A DNA stretch of 49,661 nt from Olavius sp. associated proteobacterium Delta 1. GTDB taxonomy: Bacteria; Desulfobacterota; Desulfobacteria; Desulfobacterales; JAFDCJ01. How positions within the stretch are numbered: position 1 is the first letter of the stretch; the number at the start of each line of letters is the position of its first letter. Below are positions 25,612 to 34,099 of the stretch, one piece after another. Below the pieces are notes generated by a model, which was not told the origin of the DNA, ran no database searches, and saw nothing but the letters and a program-made list of their open reading frames with translations. The position numbers were made by a program, and so were the translations under genes. The stretch covers positions 1-49,661 of the forward strand of contig CACVKW010001570.1 of the NCBI GenBank assembly GCA_902749685.1, given 5' to 3'.

Positions 25612-27520
25612 ATTCGGGTATGCCGGAAAAATTCTAACCATCGATTTATCCGATGGCAGCACTGCCAGTCTGCCATCGGTCGATTATGCGGACAGATTCC
25701 TGGGAGGCAGGGGCATGGCCGCCAAACTCTACTGGGACCTGGTGCCGCCCCAAACCGGTGCGCTGGACCCGGATAACTGCCTGATCTGCGTCACCGGACC
25801 TGTCGCCGGATTTACCGGACTGGCCGGCTGCAGATGGCAAATCTGTGCGAAATCACCCGCCATGGACCCTGAAGCGTTTTCTTATGCCAACCTGGGAGAT
25901 CGATGGGGTTCCTGGCTGAAATACGCCGGCTATGACGGACTGGTCGTCCGGGGCAAAGCCGCTAAACCGGTCTATCTGTTCATAAACAACGACATTGTAG
26001 AAATAAGGGACGCCTCATCGTTGTGGGGCCAGCCTACTTTTGAGGCGGCTGATCGTCTGAAAGCGGAACTGGGTAAGGCCGTGAGTGTGTTAACAATCGG
26101 ACCGGCCGCCGAAAACCTGGTCTGCTTTGCCACCATGCTCACCGATGATGGTTCTTCCGGAGCCAGTGGACTCGGTAGTGTGATGGGGTCCAAACGGCTG
26201 AAGGCGATCGTTGCCGCCGGAAATAAGCGCCCCCGGGCCGCTGATCCGGAAAGGCTCAGCCATCTCGCGCAACGGGTACTTGAGTTAAGAAAGGATACCT
26301 GGAAAAACTGGTTTGTTGATATCCCGGGCCGAACCAGGCTCCGCCCCTGCTATGGTTGTGTCAGCGGTTGCTTTAGAAAATCATATCAGGCCGAGGGTGG
26401 CCGGCGCTTCAAGTTTTTCTGCCAGCCGGTGCACGTCTATTGGGAAATACCGCAAAAATACCACGATGACTGGCAGGCAGTGTCGCTGCTGGCCATCCGG
26501 TTATGTGACCGGTACGGGCTGGATACGACCGTGATGCAGCCTTTAATTGCGTGGCTTTCCAGCTGTTATCAGGAAGGCGTCTTGCGTGAGGAAGATACCG
26601 GACTGCCGCTGTCAAGGATAGGCAGTGCTGAATTTATTGAAGAGCTCACCCGCAAAATAGCGCTGCGCGAGGGCTTTGGCGATTTACTGGCCCGGGGCAC
26701 CATAAACGCCGCCGCCAGGGTGGGGTCAAAAGCTCAGCAACTGCTAAGCGCTTCCATCCTTACCCGTGCCAATGAAACCAGGGACTATGACCCCCGGCTC
26801 GTTTTAACCAATGCGCTTTTCTACGCTACCGAACCAAGAAGACCGATAAATCAGGTTCATGAACTAACGCATGCTTTGTGGATGTGGCTTAATTGGTCCC
26901 AAGGGCAAGAAGATGCCTTTCTATCTTATGATGATTTGCGCGTCGTTGCCGAGAACTTCTGGGGCGGCGCCGCGGCCGCCGACTTTTCCACCTACGAAGG
27001 CAAAGCACTGGCGGCCAAGAAAATCCAGGACCGTGCCTATGCCAAAGAAAGCCTTATCCTCTGCGACTTCCTGTGGCCCATAATATGGGTCCGGTTCGCC
27101 GAAAACCATACCGGCGATCCGACCATGGAAAGCCGGGTTTTATCCGCCATTACGGGCAAAGAAATAGATCAGGCGGGATTGAATAAAATCGGGGAGAGAA
27201 TCTATAATCTGCAGCGGGCGATACTGCTCCGGCAGGGAAGGGGTGGGAGACAGGGAGATAGGCTCATGGATTATCTTCATGAAGAGCCCCTGCAGGATGT
27301 GTTTTTTAATCCTGAATGCCTGGTTCCGGGCCAAGACGGTGAAATCGTATCCCGCCAGGGTGCTAAAATAGAAAGAACCGACTTTGAAAAACTGAAAAGC
27401 GAGTATTACCAACTGCGCGGTTGGGAAGTTAAAAGCGGTCTGCCGACCGACACCCGGCTCCGGGACCTGGAGCTCGGCGATGTGGCCGCCGACTTGAAGG
27501 CCAGAGACCTGTTGCGGTAG
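25604..27520 (+). CDS. Aldehyde:ferredoxin oxidoreductase family enzyme 2 (BamB-like)
   Basis: 638 aa from the GTG at 25604, chosen because GAGG lies 6 nt upstream; a TTG at 25592 is the alternative. N-terminal AOR domain (FLGGRGMAAKLYWD; LKYAGYDGLVVRGKA; VYLFINNDIVEIRDASSLWG) reads like class II benzoyl-CoA reductase BamB as I remember it. Cluster ligands are CYGCVSGC and the late cysteine in ESLILCDFLWP. A cysteine in IAWLSSCYQEGVL lies about where BamB has its W ligand. No bamD-I genes are present, so full ATP-independent ring reduction is not shown. It may be an aryl-aldehyde oxidase or a reductase paired with the ferredoxin at 25031. Confidence 0.85.
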   Translation: MTEFGYAGKILTIDLSDGSTASLPSVDYADRFLGGRGMAAKLYWDLVPPQTGALDPDNCLICVTGPVAGFTGLAGCRWQICAKSPAMDPEAFSYANLGDRWGSWLKYAGYDGLVVRGKAAKPVYLFINNDIVEIRDASSLWGQPTFEAADRLKAELGKAVSVLTIGPAAENLVCFATMLTDDGSSGASGLGSVMGSKRLKAIVAAGNKRPRAADPERLSHLAQRVLELRKDTWKNWFVDIPGRTRLRPCYGCVSGCFRKSYQAEGGRRFKFFCQPVHVYWEIPQKYHDDWQAVSLLAIRLCDRYGLDTTVMQPLIAWLSSCYQEGVLREEDTGLPLSRIGSAEFIEELTRKIALREGFGDLLARGTINAAARVGSKAQQLLSASILTRANETRDYDPRLVLTNALFYATEPRRPINQVHELTHALWMWLNWSQGQEDAFLSYDDLRVVAENFWGGAAAADFSTYEGKALAAKKIQDRAYAKESLILCDFLWPIIWVRFAENHTGDPTMESRVLSAITGKEIDQAGLNKIGERIYNLQRAILLRQGRGGRQGDRLMDYLHEEPLQDVFFNPECLVPGQDGEIVSRQGAKIERTDFEKLKSEYYQLRGWEVKSGLPTDTRLRDLELGDVAADLKARDLLR

Positions 27521-27587
27521 TATTTCGGATGGACGACCGTGCACAACGCCAACACGATAACGACGTATCATTCACGGGAGGTGAACC

Positions 27588-28376
27588 GTGCCACAGCAAG
27601 AGGGTGAAGCGAATTACAAGTATGAGGACTATGCCTCTGAAATGGCGACCAACCGTCTTCCCCAGACAACGGCGCTGGTGAATCAGACGCTAAAGATCAC
27701 GCTCGACTCGGGGACAACTTTCGATCTCGAGTTCGCCGAACTCAACAAAGGCATCTGGCAGAGCGGCGACGAGCGCGGCACGGACTGGTGTGAAGCGGTG
27801 GAAGTCGGTCCGCAAACCTATTTCATCGACCTGACCTTTACCCATCAGCCGCGTCAGTCCCAGACCTTTATCGTCAACATTGAAACACGGCAAGTTCTCG
27901 CTGTCCGCACGGTCATGCGCGAAGGTGATGTCGGCGATGAGCCGCGGGTCGTCCATATGTTTGCGCCCGGCGTGCTCGGTGACCCCGCAATCCCGCCGAC
28001 AGGGCGCACGCCTGCGCCAACGCGTGATCTAATCGGCTTGCGCGGGCTCTATACGTATAGCCCCGGGCAATGTTTCGAACATATCTACCTGAATTCGCAG
28101 CGCTATGCCTGGCAATGCATCAAAGGACCGCTGCGTGGCGAAGGCGATGTCGACCTGGCCACTGTCTACAAGTTCGACGATAATCAGTACCTTTTTGCCT
28201 TTCGTGAATTCGGTCTACCCGTTTCTACCGTATTTTTCTATAACTGGGATCAGATGCGAACGACCGGCAAATTCTTTGCAATTGCTGATGACGGAACCAT
28301 TGCCAATACGCCTGCCGGTGCGATCATCACGAAGTTGTCGATGGCCTTTTATCCCCTCGACGCACAGCCAATATAA
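27588..28376 (+). CDS. moaF: MoaF-like protein
   Basis: 262 aa, read as two lipocalin-like halves, consistent with MoaF N- and C-terminal domains (LDSGTTFDLEFAELNKGIW; GTDWCEAVEVGPQTYFIDL; GLYTYSPGQCFEHIYLN). It has no signal peptide. It starts at GTG behind GGGAGGTG, 67 bp after the second AOR. MoaF was named from molybdenum-cofactor operons, but its biochemical role is unclear; some relatives sit beside catabolic genes. Placement after Mo/W enzymes fits a cofactor or substrate-binding role. The family call is from remembered sequence pattern and is moderately sure. Confidence 0.65.
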   Translation: MPQQEGEANYKYEDYASEMATNRLPQTTALVNQTLKITLDSGTTFDLEFAELNKGIWQSGDERGTDWCEAVEVGPQTYFIDLTFTHQPRQSQTFIVNIETRQVLAVRTVMREGDVGDEPRVVHMFAPGVLGDPAIPPTGRTPAPTRDLIGLRGLYTYSPGQCFEHIYLNSQRYAWQCIKGPLRGEGDVDLATVYKFDDNQYLFAFREFGLPVSTVFFYNWDQMRTTGKFFAIADDGTIANTPAGAIITKLSMAFYPLDAQPI

Positions 28377-28539
28377 ATATTGCTTTTTCAGTGCGTGTCA
28401 GGAAGGTGCTCTGTCCTTGCCGGCAAGCTTGTGCCCTGGCATTTGGGGCTGACGGATTTGGGGGATTCAAAGAGCGGCGTTTCCAAAAGAATACGGGGGC
28501 GGAGAAAGTCGCTCCCTGGTTTCAGCCTGCGGGGTATCC

Positions 28540-28570
28540 AAAAAAAAGGGCCGGGCCGGTGGCGGGCCCT
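28540..28570 (-). terminator. Intrinsic terminator for the tannase gene
   Basis: On the minus strand agggcc...ggccct (28570-28547, with GC-rich inner bases) is followed by a run of eight U (28547-28540). It lies 18 bp past the tannase-family stop. This is the clearest rho-independent terminator in the window. The remainder of 28377-28539 shows no gene. Confidence 0.7.
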
Positions 28571-28587
28571 GCCTTGATGATTGAAGC

Positions 28588-30342
28588 CTATTTCCAGTGT
28601 CTTTTTTTCCCCCATCTGGGAGGCTTCTTGTGTTTCTTGATGACCTTTATTGCATCGCTGGCCTGGACATGGGCCTTTGCGCCATCCACTTGAAATTCGC
28701 CTTTCACCGTCAAGGTGACCGACTTGCCCGTCGTCACATCCTGCAGGTCTTGTGTGGCAAATTTAGCAACATAAACATTCTTGAAAGCAAAGCCGAATTT
28801 TGCCGGTGCGCCTTCACAGGTTAAATCCTGCAGGTTCCAGTCCTTCATACGATATTCATGCGGCATGGTAATGAAGGCCGTGAACACACCTTTTCTTTTG
28901 AGATTCAGGGCTTCGGGTTTTATGCGGACCTTGATGGGCGGCACGCATATGAAGCTATCTGCCGCTTCGATGCTGCCGGTACCGTTCCAGCGGGCAACTT
29001 CTGGATAAGGGCAGATCGGCCGGGTACGGGCCTCGGGCCAGTTAAGATCGGTATTTGATGCGCGTGTTCCAATGAGTGCACCAGGCTCTATATTGTCTTC
29101 TACCCAATCAACCAACGCCTGGAATCCGCTGGTCGGGTAGCAGCCGATCCCTCCGCCGCAGTGACCGGCGCCCGGAACCAGGTAAAGCTTATAAAAACTC
29201 TTCGTTCGTTCGGCGCCCATTATTTTCATGACTTCCTCGTAGAACTGAGAAGATCCGCCAAGGGCGGACACCAGTGCATCACTCCAGCCGTGATGCTGGA
29301 TTATCTTGCCTCCCTGTTCATACAACGGTTCGAGGCCGCCCATATTCGGAGCAGGTTTGGGACTGAGGGTAATCGCGTCCAGCACATCGTGAACGTTGAA
29401 AGTCTCGCACGTGTCGTCGTTGTAGCACTGTTCACATGTAGTTTTCATAACCGCCTTGGGATCTTCGTCCCAGTCGAAGGTTGTTATGTCAAAGTACGGT
29501 CCGTCAGGAGGATCCAGGGCTATGTTAGCGAACATGCCCGGAGCAAAGCCATCGTTAAGGGCAGCCCCGAAACCGCTTCCTCGTGCGGTCACATACTCCG
29601 CACCGAGTGGTGTTCCCACATACCATGCTTTGCCTTTGCTGTTGTACGGGCCATCGTAAATGTCTTTGAGGGCCTGCCGCTGGGCGAGGGTGAAGCACTC
29701 TGTTGAGGTTCTACCTGAATCGTCCGCCTCTTCCTCAGGGCTACATGCAGGAAGATCGGTAAGGGCGTCGAAGTTGCACTTGCGGGGATCATCAATCAGG
29801 CCGTCCAAAAGACCGTCCACACCATCACATTTGTCGTACACCGCTTGGTAATGCAGTTCTGCCTTGTACTCGCTGTACACCGTGGGGCAGCCGCCGAACG
29901 GTGGTGTCGGAGTACAAGAAGGATCGGCCTGCTCGGATAGGCCCGCTCCCTTGAGGGTGTCCCACGTGCCCCGGAAGGTCACCGCTACGTGACCGCCGAG
30001 GGGGCAACCAATGTAGAAGCCGTCATAGATGTCATAGAGCTTCTGAGAACTGATCATACCCTCTTTGCCCCCGTTTGATCCGCCGCTAAAATACGAAAAC
30101 TCTGGGTAGCTGCCGTAATAATGATTGATGATCTCTTTTGCGATAAGCGGGGTTTCCCGGAGATGCCTGATGCCGAAATCGTAAACCTTTTGGCAGGCAT
30201 AAGGGTTACCCTCACCTATCGGATCAACAGCACCGTAATAACCACCGGCACCTGTCGGATACAACGTATGATCGTAATATTGGCTAAAGTAGGGTTCTTT
30301 CAGACCGAATGTGCCAGGACCGCTGGGCCAATTATTGGACAT
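28588..30342 (-). CDS. Tannase/feruloyl-esterase family protein, 5'-truncated
   Basis: 584 aa from the first Met. An alpha/beta hydrolase core carries the nucleophile motif YFSGGSNGG (Ser89), Asp in HHGWSDALVS and His in GAGHCGGG. The family usually has Cys just before the serine, forming a disulfide to the Cys after the histidine; here it is Gly. About residues 470-584 form a beta-rich C-terminal domain (IKPEALNLKRKGVFTAFITM). Family-like sequence (EGYATSSANGGY) continues in frame for 27 codons upstream of the Met with no start codon, ending at a TGA (30424-30426). The signal peptide and N-terminal region are therefore missing. Probably a pseudogene or recently truncated esterase for plant phenolic esters. 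Confidence 0.8.
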   Translation of the reverse strand: MSNNWPSGPGTFGLKEPYFSQYYDHTLYPTGAGGYYGAVDPIGEGNPYACQKVYDFGIRHLRETPLIAKEIINHYYGSYPEFSYFSGGSNGGKEGMISSQKLYDIYDGFYIGCPLGGHVAVTFRGTWDTLKGAGLSEQADPSCTPTPPFGGCPTVYSEYKAELHYQAVYDKCDGVDGLLDGLIDDPRKCNFDALTDLPACSPEEEADDSGRTSTECFTLAQRQALKDIYDGPYNSKGKAWYVGTPLGAEYVTARGSGFGAALNDGFAPGMFANIALDPPDGPYFDITTFDWDEDPKAVMKTTCEQCYNDDTCETFNVHDVLDAITLSPKPAPNMGGLEPLYEQGGKIIQHHGWSDALVSALGGSSQFYEEVMKIMGAERTKSFYKLYLVPGAGHCGGGIGCYPTSGFQALVDWVEDNIEPGALIGTRASNTDLNWPEARTRPICPYPEVARWNGTGSIEAADSFICVPPIKVRIKPEALNLKRKGVFTAFITMPHEYRMKDWNLQDLTCEGAPAKFGFAFKNVYVAKFATQDLQDVTTGKSVTLTVKGEFQVDGAKAHVQASDAIKVIKKHKKPPRWGKKRHWK

Positions 30343-30494
30343 GTACCCTCCGTTGGCCGAGGATGTCGCATATCCCTCTGCGTTGGGCCTAGGAAGTCTG
30401 AGGCTCCCGTCCCAGCCACCGCCTCATTGAGATGTTATAGCTTAACTGCATCCAATTACCACACCGATTCGAATCACTTAACTATATCGCAATA

Positions 30495-30501
30495 CCTCCT
30501 T
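30495..30501 (-). promoter_or_regulatory. Orphan Shine-Dalgarno of the truncated esterase
   Basis: AAGGAGG begins directly after the GntR stop codon, on the same strand. Downstream only frames of a dozen codons or fewer open before the esterase remnant. It is likely the ribosome site of the esterase's lost 5' end. Confidence 0.45.
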
Positions 30502-31266
30502 TCACACGTATTTCCTTCGCCGTAGCTTGGCTCTCTTATCAGCCATCAATGTCTTTTGGCGATAGGCGGTCTCCATTTCAAGCAGGTTTTCACAAAATTT
30601 TTCCATATGTATCTGCATTGCTGCCTGGGCCGCCTTGGCATTGGCACTGATTACGGCGTCAATGATGTGCTTATGTTCGCCGGGCATGTGCAACGCTTCA
30701 TGATCGGGGTCCACTGCTTCAACAACTTCAAAGGTCAGCCGCAGCATTGAATTAGAAATCGCTTCGTAGAAATGATTTTGGCACGCTTCAGCGATGACAT
30801 GATGAACCCTTTGAAACTGGGTAATACGGGCCGCTGTTGTTGTGACGGAAAGAAATTCTGCCTTTTGAGCTTCTATCAGGCGGTTTTTATCTTCTATGGT
30901 GGCATTGAGTGCTGCCAGGCGTGCAACTTCGGGCTCAATATAATAGCGCACATTGGCCAATTCGGGTATCGAAACCTTGTTAGCCATAAATAGATCAAGA
31001 AAGGCATTGCCGACATGGTCGAAAGATAAATCCGTAACAAAAGCGCCACCGGTGGGACCCTGACGTAACCTGACAAAGCCGGTAATTTCCAATGCACGGA
31101 TAGCCTCCCGGATAACGCCGCGACTGACCTGAAATTCTTCGGTTAGCTCCCTTTCAGACGGCAGCTTTTCGCCGGACTTGAATTTTCCAAGTAATATGGA
31201 GTCCTTAAGCTGACTCAAAACCGCTTCCGATACGCGGAACTGTCTAATCGGTTTAAATCGACCCAT
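30502..31266 (-). CDS. GntR-family (FadR subfamily) transcriptional regulator
   Basis: 254 aa. Residues about 10-78 form the winged helix (GEKLPSERELTEEFQVSRGV, IREAIRALEITGFVRLRQG). Residues about 95-235 form the all-helical FCD ligand domain (HHVIAEACQNHFYEAISN, EHKHIIDAVISANAKAAQAAM). FadR-type proteins sense organic acids or acyl-CoAs. It is divergent from acyl-CoA ligase 2 over a 206- to 227-bp region holding a good sigma-70-like promoter and a near-FadR site, and it probably shared a transcript with the esterase. Effector unknown. Confidence 0.92.
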   Translation of the reverse strand: MGRFKPIRQFRVSEAVLSQLKDSILLGKFKSGEKLPSERELTEEFQVSRGVIREAIRALEITGFVRLRQGPTGGAFVTDLSFDHVGNAFLDLFMANKVSIPELANVRYYIEPEVARLAALNATIEDKNRLIEAQKAEFLSVTTTAARITQFQRVHHVIAEACQNHFYEAISNSMLRLTFEVVEAVDPDHEALHMPGEHKHIIDAVISANAKAAQAAMQIHMEKFCENLLEMETAYRQKTLMADKRAKLRRRKYV

Positions 31267-31326
31267 TTTAAAGCCTCATCAGAAAAGAACTAAAAACCAG
31301 GGATTCAGATAAATCTAAATTTAAGC

Positions 31327-31363
31327 TTGACAAGTAAAGTGATTAACATTTAATGTAAGACCA
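31327..31363 (+). promoter_or_regulatory. Sigma-70-like promoter with FadR-type half-palindrome
   Basis: TTGACA (31327-31332), 16 nt, TTTAAT (31349-31354; 5/6 to TATAAT). Directly downstream tgtaagacca (31354-31363; reverse tggtcttaca) fits the FadR-subfamily pattern TNGTNNNACNA except its last base. A site at the transcription start would repress the acyl-CoA ligase/liv2 operon. Confidence 0.5.
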
Positions 31364-31493
31364 ATCAAGCAATTTTTAAAATATTTCAACCTCGCCTTTA
31401 TTTTCATGCAAGCATTGGTACCCGAATGTTGCCCGGATTCTAACCAAGCATGAATAAGCGTTTAGATCCGTAATGTATCCGAAAGGAAACGCC

Positions 31494-32996
31494 TTGAATC
31501 TTTCCAGGATTATCGATCGGGGAGCCTTAAATTTTGCGCAAAAGATCGCTCTGATCCAGGACAAGAACCGTTACACTTACGACCGTCTGAAGTCTGCGAT
31601 GGATCGGGTCGCTTTTTATCTCAGCGAGCGGGGTATCGGCCGGGGAGATCGAGTTGCCCTTTATATGCCCAACCGTCCGGAATGGGTGGCGGCATATTAC
31701 GCGATCATCCGCTTGGGCGCTGTGGCAGTATGTATTAGTTCAGCTTACAAACAAAAAGAGCTGGAACATCTGCTAAATGAGTCCCTGGTCTCGCTGCTGA
31801 TAACCTGTGATGAACTCTCGTCCCGGGTGCCCGTGCGGGACGCCGATCCGAGCGTTAAAGATGTGGTTATCTGGGAAAATGACCGCGTTCTCGAATCCAC
31901 TTTTGATATCCGGTCAGCTAAACGAAAGCCCTTTTTGCCGGTGGATTGCGGTTTAAGTGATGAATGTGCCATCCTTTTTACCGGCGGCACGACCGGCACG
32001 CCCAAAGGGGCCATGCTGACCCACCGCAACATTTTATACAGCGCCCAAAACGTATGTTACCATGAGCGGGCGGTTCCTGCTGATGTGGCCCTTTGCTTTT
32101 TGCCCTTAAACCATGTTTTTGGCGGCGTTCACATCATGAATTCCACTTTTTACGGCTGCGGAACCCTGGTGCTTCATAAAAGCTTCGATATGGACCGGCT
32201 GCTTGCTTCCGTTCAGACCGAAAAGATTACGCGCTTTTATTCGGTTCCCACCGTGTTTATCCGTTTATTGAACAGCGCCGGCAGCCGCAAATATCTGACG
32301 TCGGTCAATTACTGCTTTTCCGCGGCCACGAGCATGGCCTCTGAAATCGTGCGCCAATGGCAGGACAAATTCAACTTGACCATTCACGAAGCCTATGGAA
32401 TGACCGAGACGTCGTCTTTGGCTACATTTAACCACCTGTATCACCATAAAATCGGATCGGTGGGCACCCCGGCGGGCATCGTCGAAGTAAAAATCGTCGA
32501 CGACAAAGATAACGAAGTCCCTCGCGTCGAATCCGGTGAAATCGTCATTCGCGGCCCCAACATCATGAAAGGGTATTTCAACAGGGCTGAAGAGACCGCT
32601 GCGGTTTTGCGCAATGGGTGGCTGCATTCCGGAGATATCGGCCGCCTGGACGAGGATGGCTACCTGTTTATCGTCGACCGGATCAAAGATCTGATCATCA
32701 GCGGCGGGTTGAACGTCTATCCGACCGAAGTAGAGGAAACCCTTTACACCCACGCGGCGGTTGAAGAATGCGCCGTGGTCGGCATGCCTCACACCGAATA
32801 CGGCGAGACGGTTTCAGCGTTCGTCAAGAAAAAAAAAGGTCTCGAGTGTTCTGAAGTTGATTTGATCGAATACTGCAAAAAACGCATTGCCGCTTACAAG
32901 GCGCCCAAGAAAATCATGTTTGTAGCGGAACTGCCCAAATCCCCGGCCGGAAAAATTTTAAAACGCGAAATTCGCACCTCGTTTTCAGGAAAATGA
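31494..32996 (+). CDS. Acyl-/aryl-CoA ligase 2 (AMP-forming)
   Basis: 500 aa from TTG at 31494. This codon lies 6 nt after AAGGA and gives the family start M-NLSRIIDRGALNFAQ, whereas the ATG at 31473 has no ribosome site. P-loop LFTGGTTGTPKGAMLTH, YGMTETSS, GWLHSGDIGR, DRIKDLIISGGLNVYPTEVEE and the lysine motif KSPAGKILKR are complete. It leads the second liv operon, so it likely activates the acid that this importer brings in. Substrate not assigned. Confidence 0.9.
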   Translation: MNLSRIIDRGALNFAQKIALIQDKNRYTYDRLKSAMDRVAFYLSERGIGRGDRVALYMPNRPEWVAAYYAIIRLGAVAVCISSAYKQKELEHLLNESLVSLLITCDELSSRVPVRDADPSVKDVVIWENDRVLESTFDIRSAKRKPFLPVDCGLSDECAILFTGGTTGTPKGAMLTHRNILYSAQNVCYHERAVPADVALCFLPLNHVFGGVHIMNSTFYGCGTLVLHKSFDMDRLLASVQTEKITRFYSVPTVFIRLLNSAGSRKYLTSVNYCFSAATSMASEIVRQWQDKFNLTIHEAYGMTETSSLATFNHLYHHKIGSVGTPAGIVEVKIVDDKDNEVPRVESGEIVIRGPNIMKGYFNRAEETAAVLRNGWLHSGDIGRLDEDGYLFIVDRIKDLIISGGLNVYPTEVEETLYTHAAVEECAVVGMPHTEYGETVSAFVKKKKGLECSEVDLIEYCKKRIAAYKAPKKIMFVAELPKSPAGKILKREIRTSFSGK

Positions 32997-33016
32997 TTGG
33001 CAGGAAATAATAAAAG

Positions 33017-33835
33017 ATGGAAGCGGATAAAAACGTTAAACTTCAGGTTGAACAACTGTTGCTCAGTTTTGGCGGAGTTTATGCCCTGAAGGAAGTCAGC
33101 CTGGACGTCAGGGACAATGAGATCCTGGCCATCATTGGACCGAACGGGGCCGGCAAGACCGCCCTGCTCAACTGCATCAATGGTTTTTACAAACCCCAGG
33201 CGGGCGAGATCTACTTTGATGGGCGAAAAATCACCCGCATGCGCCCCGATAAGCTGACCAAACTCGGCATTGCCAGAACTTTTCAGAACATCGAGCTTTA
33301 CACGGGGCTCAGCACCCAGGATAACATCATGTCTGCCCGGCACGTACTGATGAAGCAGAATTTCGTTGCCGGCGCGTTCTACTTTGGCCGGGCACTTCAG
33401 GAAGAAATCAGGCACCGCCAGGCGGTGGAGGAAATTATCGATTTTCTGGAAATGGCGCCGATGAGAAAGAGAGTGGTCGGCGTATTGCCCTACGGCATGC
33501 AGAAAAGAGTCGAGTTGGGAAGAGCACTGGCCCTGGAGCCGAAAGTGCTGCTGCTGGACGAACCCATGGCCGGGATGAATCTGGAGGAAAAGGAGGACAT
33601 CGCCCGCTTCATTCTTGACATCTTTGAAGGACAGGGCGCCACCTATCCCGATACACCCGTTCTACGGGATGGGATTCGCAGCATCATCCTGGTCGAACAT
33701 GATATGGGTGTGGTGATGGACATTGCCGACCGGATTGTTGTCCTTGATTTCGGGCGCAAGATTGCCGAGGGCACCCCGGCTGAAATCAAAACCAACCCCG
33801 AGGTTATCAGCGCTTACCTGGGGAAGGAAAAATAA
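33017..33835 (+). CDS. livG: Branched-chain-type ABC importer ATPase LivG (system 2)
   Basis: 272 aa. Walker A GPNGAGKTALL, LivG motif GIARTFQNIELYTG, degenerate signature LPYGMQKRVELGRAL, Walker B VLLLDEPMAGMN, H-loop VEHDMGVVMDIAD. It is longer than the system-1 LivG through an insertion of about 15 residues after Walker B (GQGATYPDTPVLRDGIRS). It begins 20 bp after acyl-CoA ligase 2. Confidence 0.93.
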   Translation: MEADKNVKLQVEQLLLSFGGVYALKEVSLDVRDNEILAIIGPNGAGKTALLNCINGFYKPQAGEIYFDGRKITRMRPDKLTKLGIARTFQNIELYTGLSTQDNIMSARHVLMKQNFVAGAFYFGRALQEEIRHRQAVEEIIDFLEMAPMRKRVVGVLPYGMQKRVELGRALALEPKVLLLDEPMAGMNLEEKEDIARFILDIFEGQGATYPDTPVLRDGIRSIILVEHDMGVVMDIADRIVVLDFGRKIAEGTPAEIKTNPEVISAYLGKEK

Positions 33836-33838
33836 ACA

Positions 33839-34020
33839 GTTAAAAGCGAATGTCGAAGTAAGGTATTCTATCTATTTTATTAAAAGGCCTGAGCGAAGCG
33901 ATTCCATCCTTCGACATTCGATATTCGATATCCTGCGGTTCTGCGGTTCGCTTCTAGCTTCGTGAAGTTTCATACAAGGTTTCAGGGTGAGCTAGCTTAG
34001 GAGCCTGACACCTGAAACCT
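33839..34020. repeat. Composite intergenic repeat, copy B
   Basis: It carries ttcgacattcgatattcgat, ctgcggttcgc, cttcgtgaag and gacacctgaaacct, the modules of 17257-17412 in inverted and rearranged order. It lies within the livG2-livF2 gap (33836-34099), which otherwise holds only the palindrome at 34046. Confidence 0.6.
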
Positions 34021-34045
34021 TTAATATATCAAAACATCCGTAACC

Positions 34046-34064
34046 ATCGACAACAATTGTCGAT
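34046..34064. promoter_or_regulatory. Perfect palindrome upstream of livF2
   Basis: atcgacaa-caa-ttgtcgat has 8-bp perfect arms, 35 bp before the livF2 start. It could be an operator or a small mRNA hairpin controlling the second part of the operon. Nothing identifies the binder. Confidence 0.35.
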
Positions 34065-34099
34065 AAAAACCATTAAAAGTCTTAAGCAGAGCAGGCCAA

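Noticed and set aside
25031..27520. Complete class II benzoyl-CoA reductase
   Set aside because: Only BamB-like and ferredoxin genes are present; no BamD-I-like genes occur in the window.
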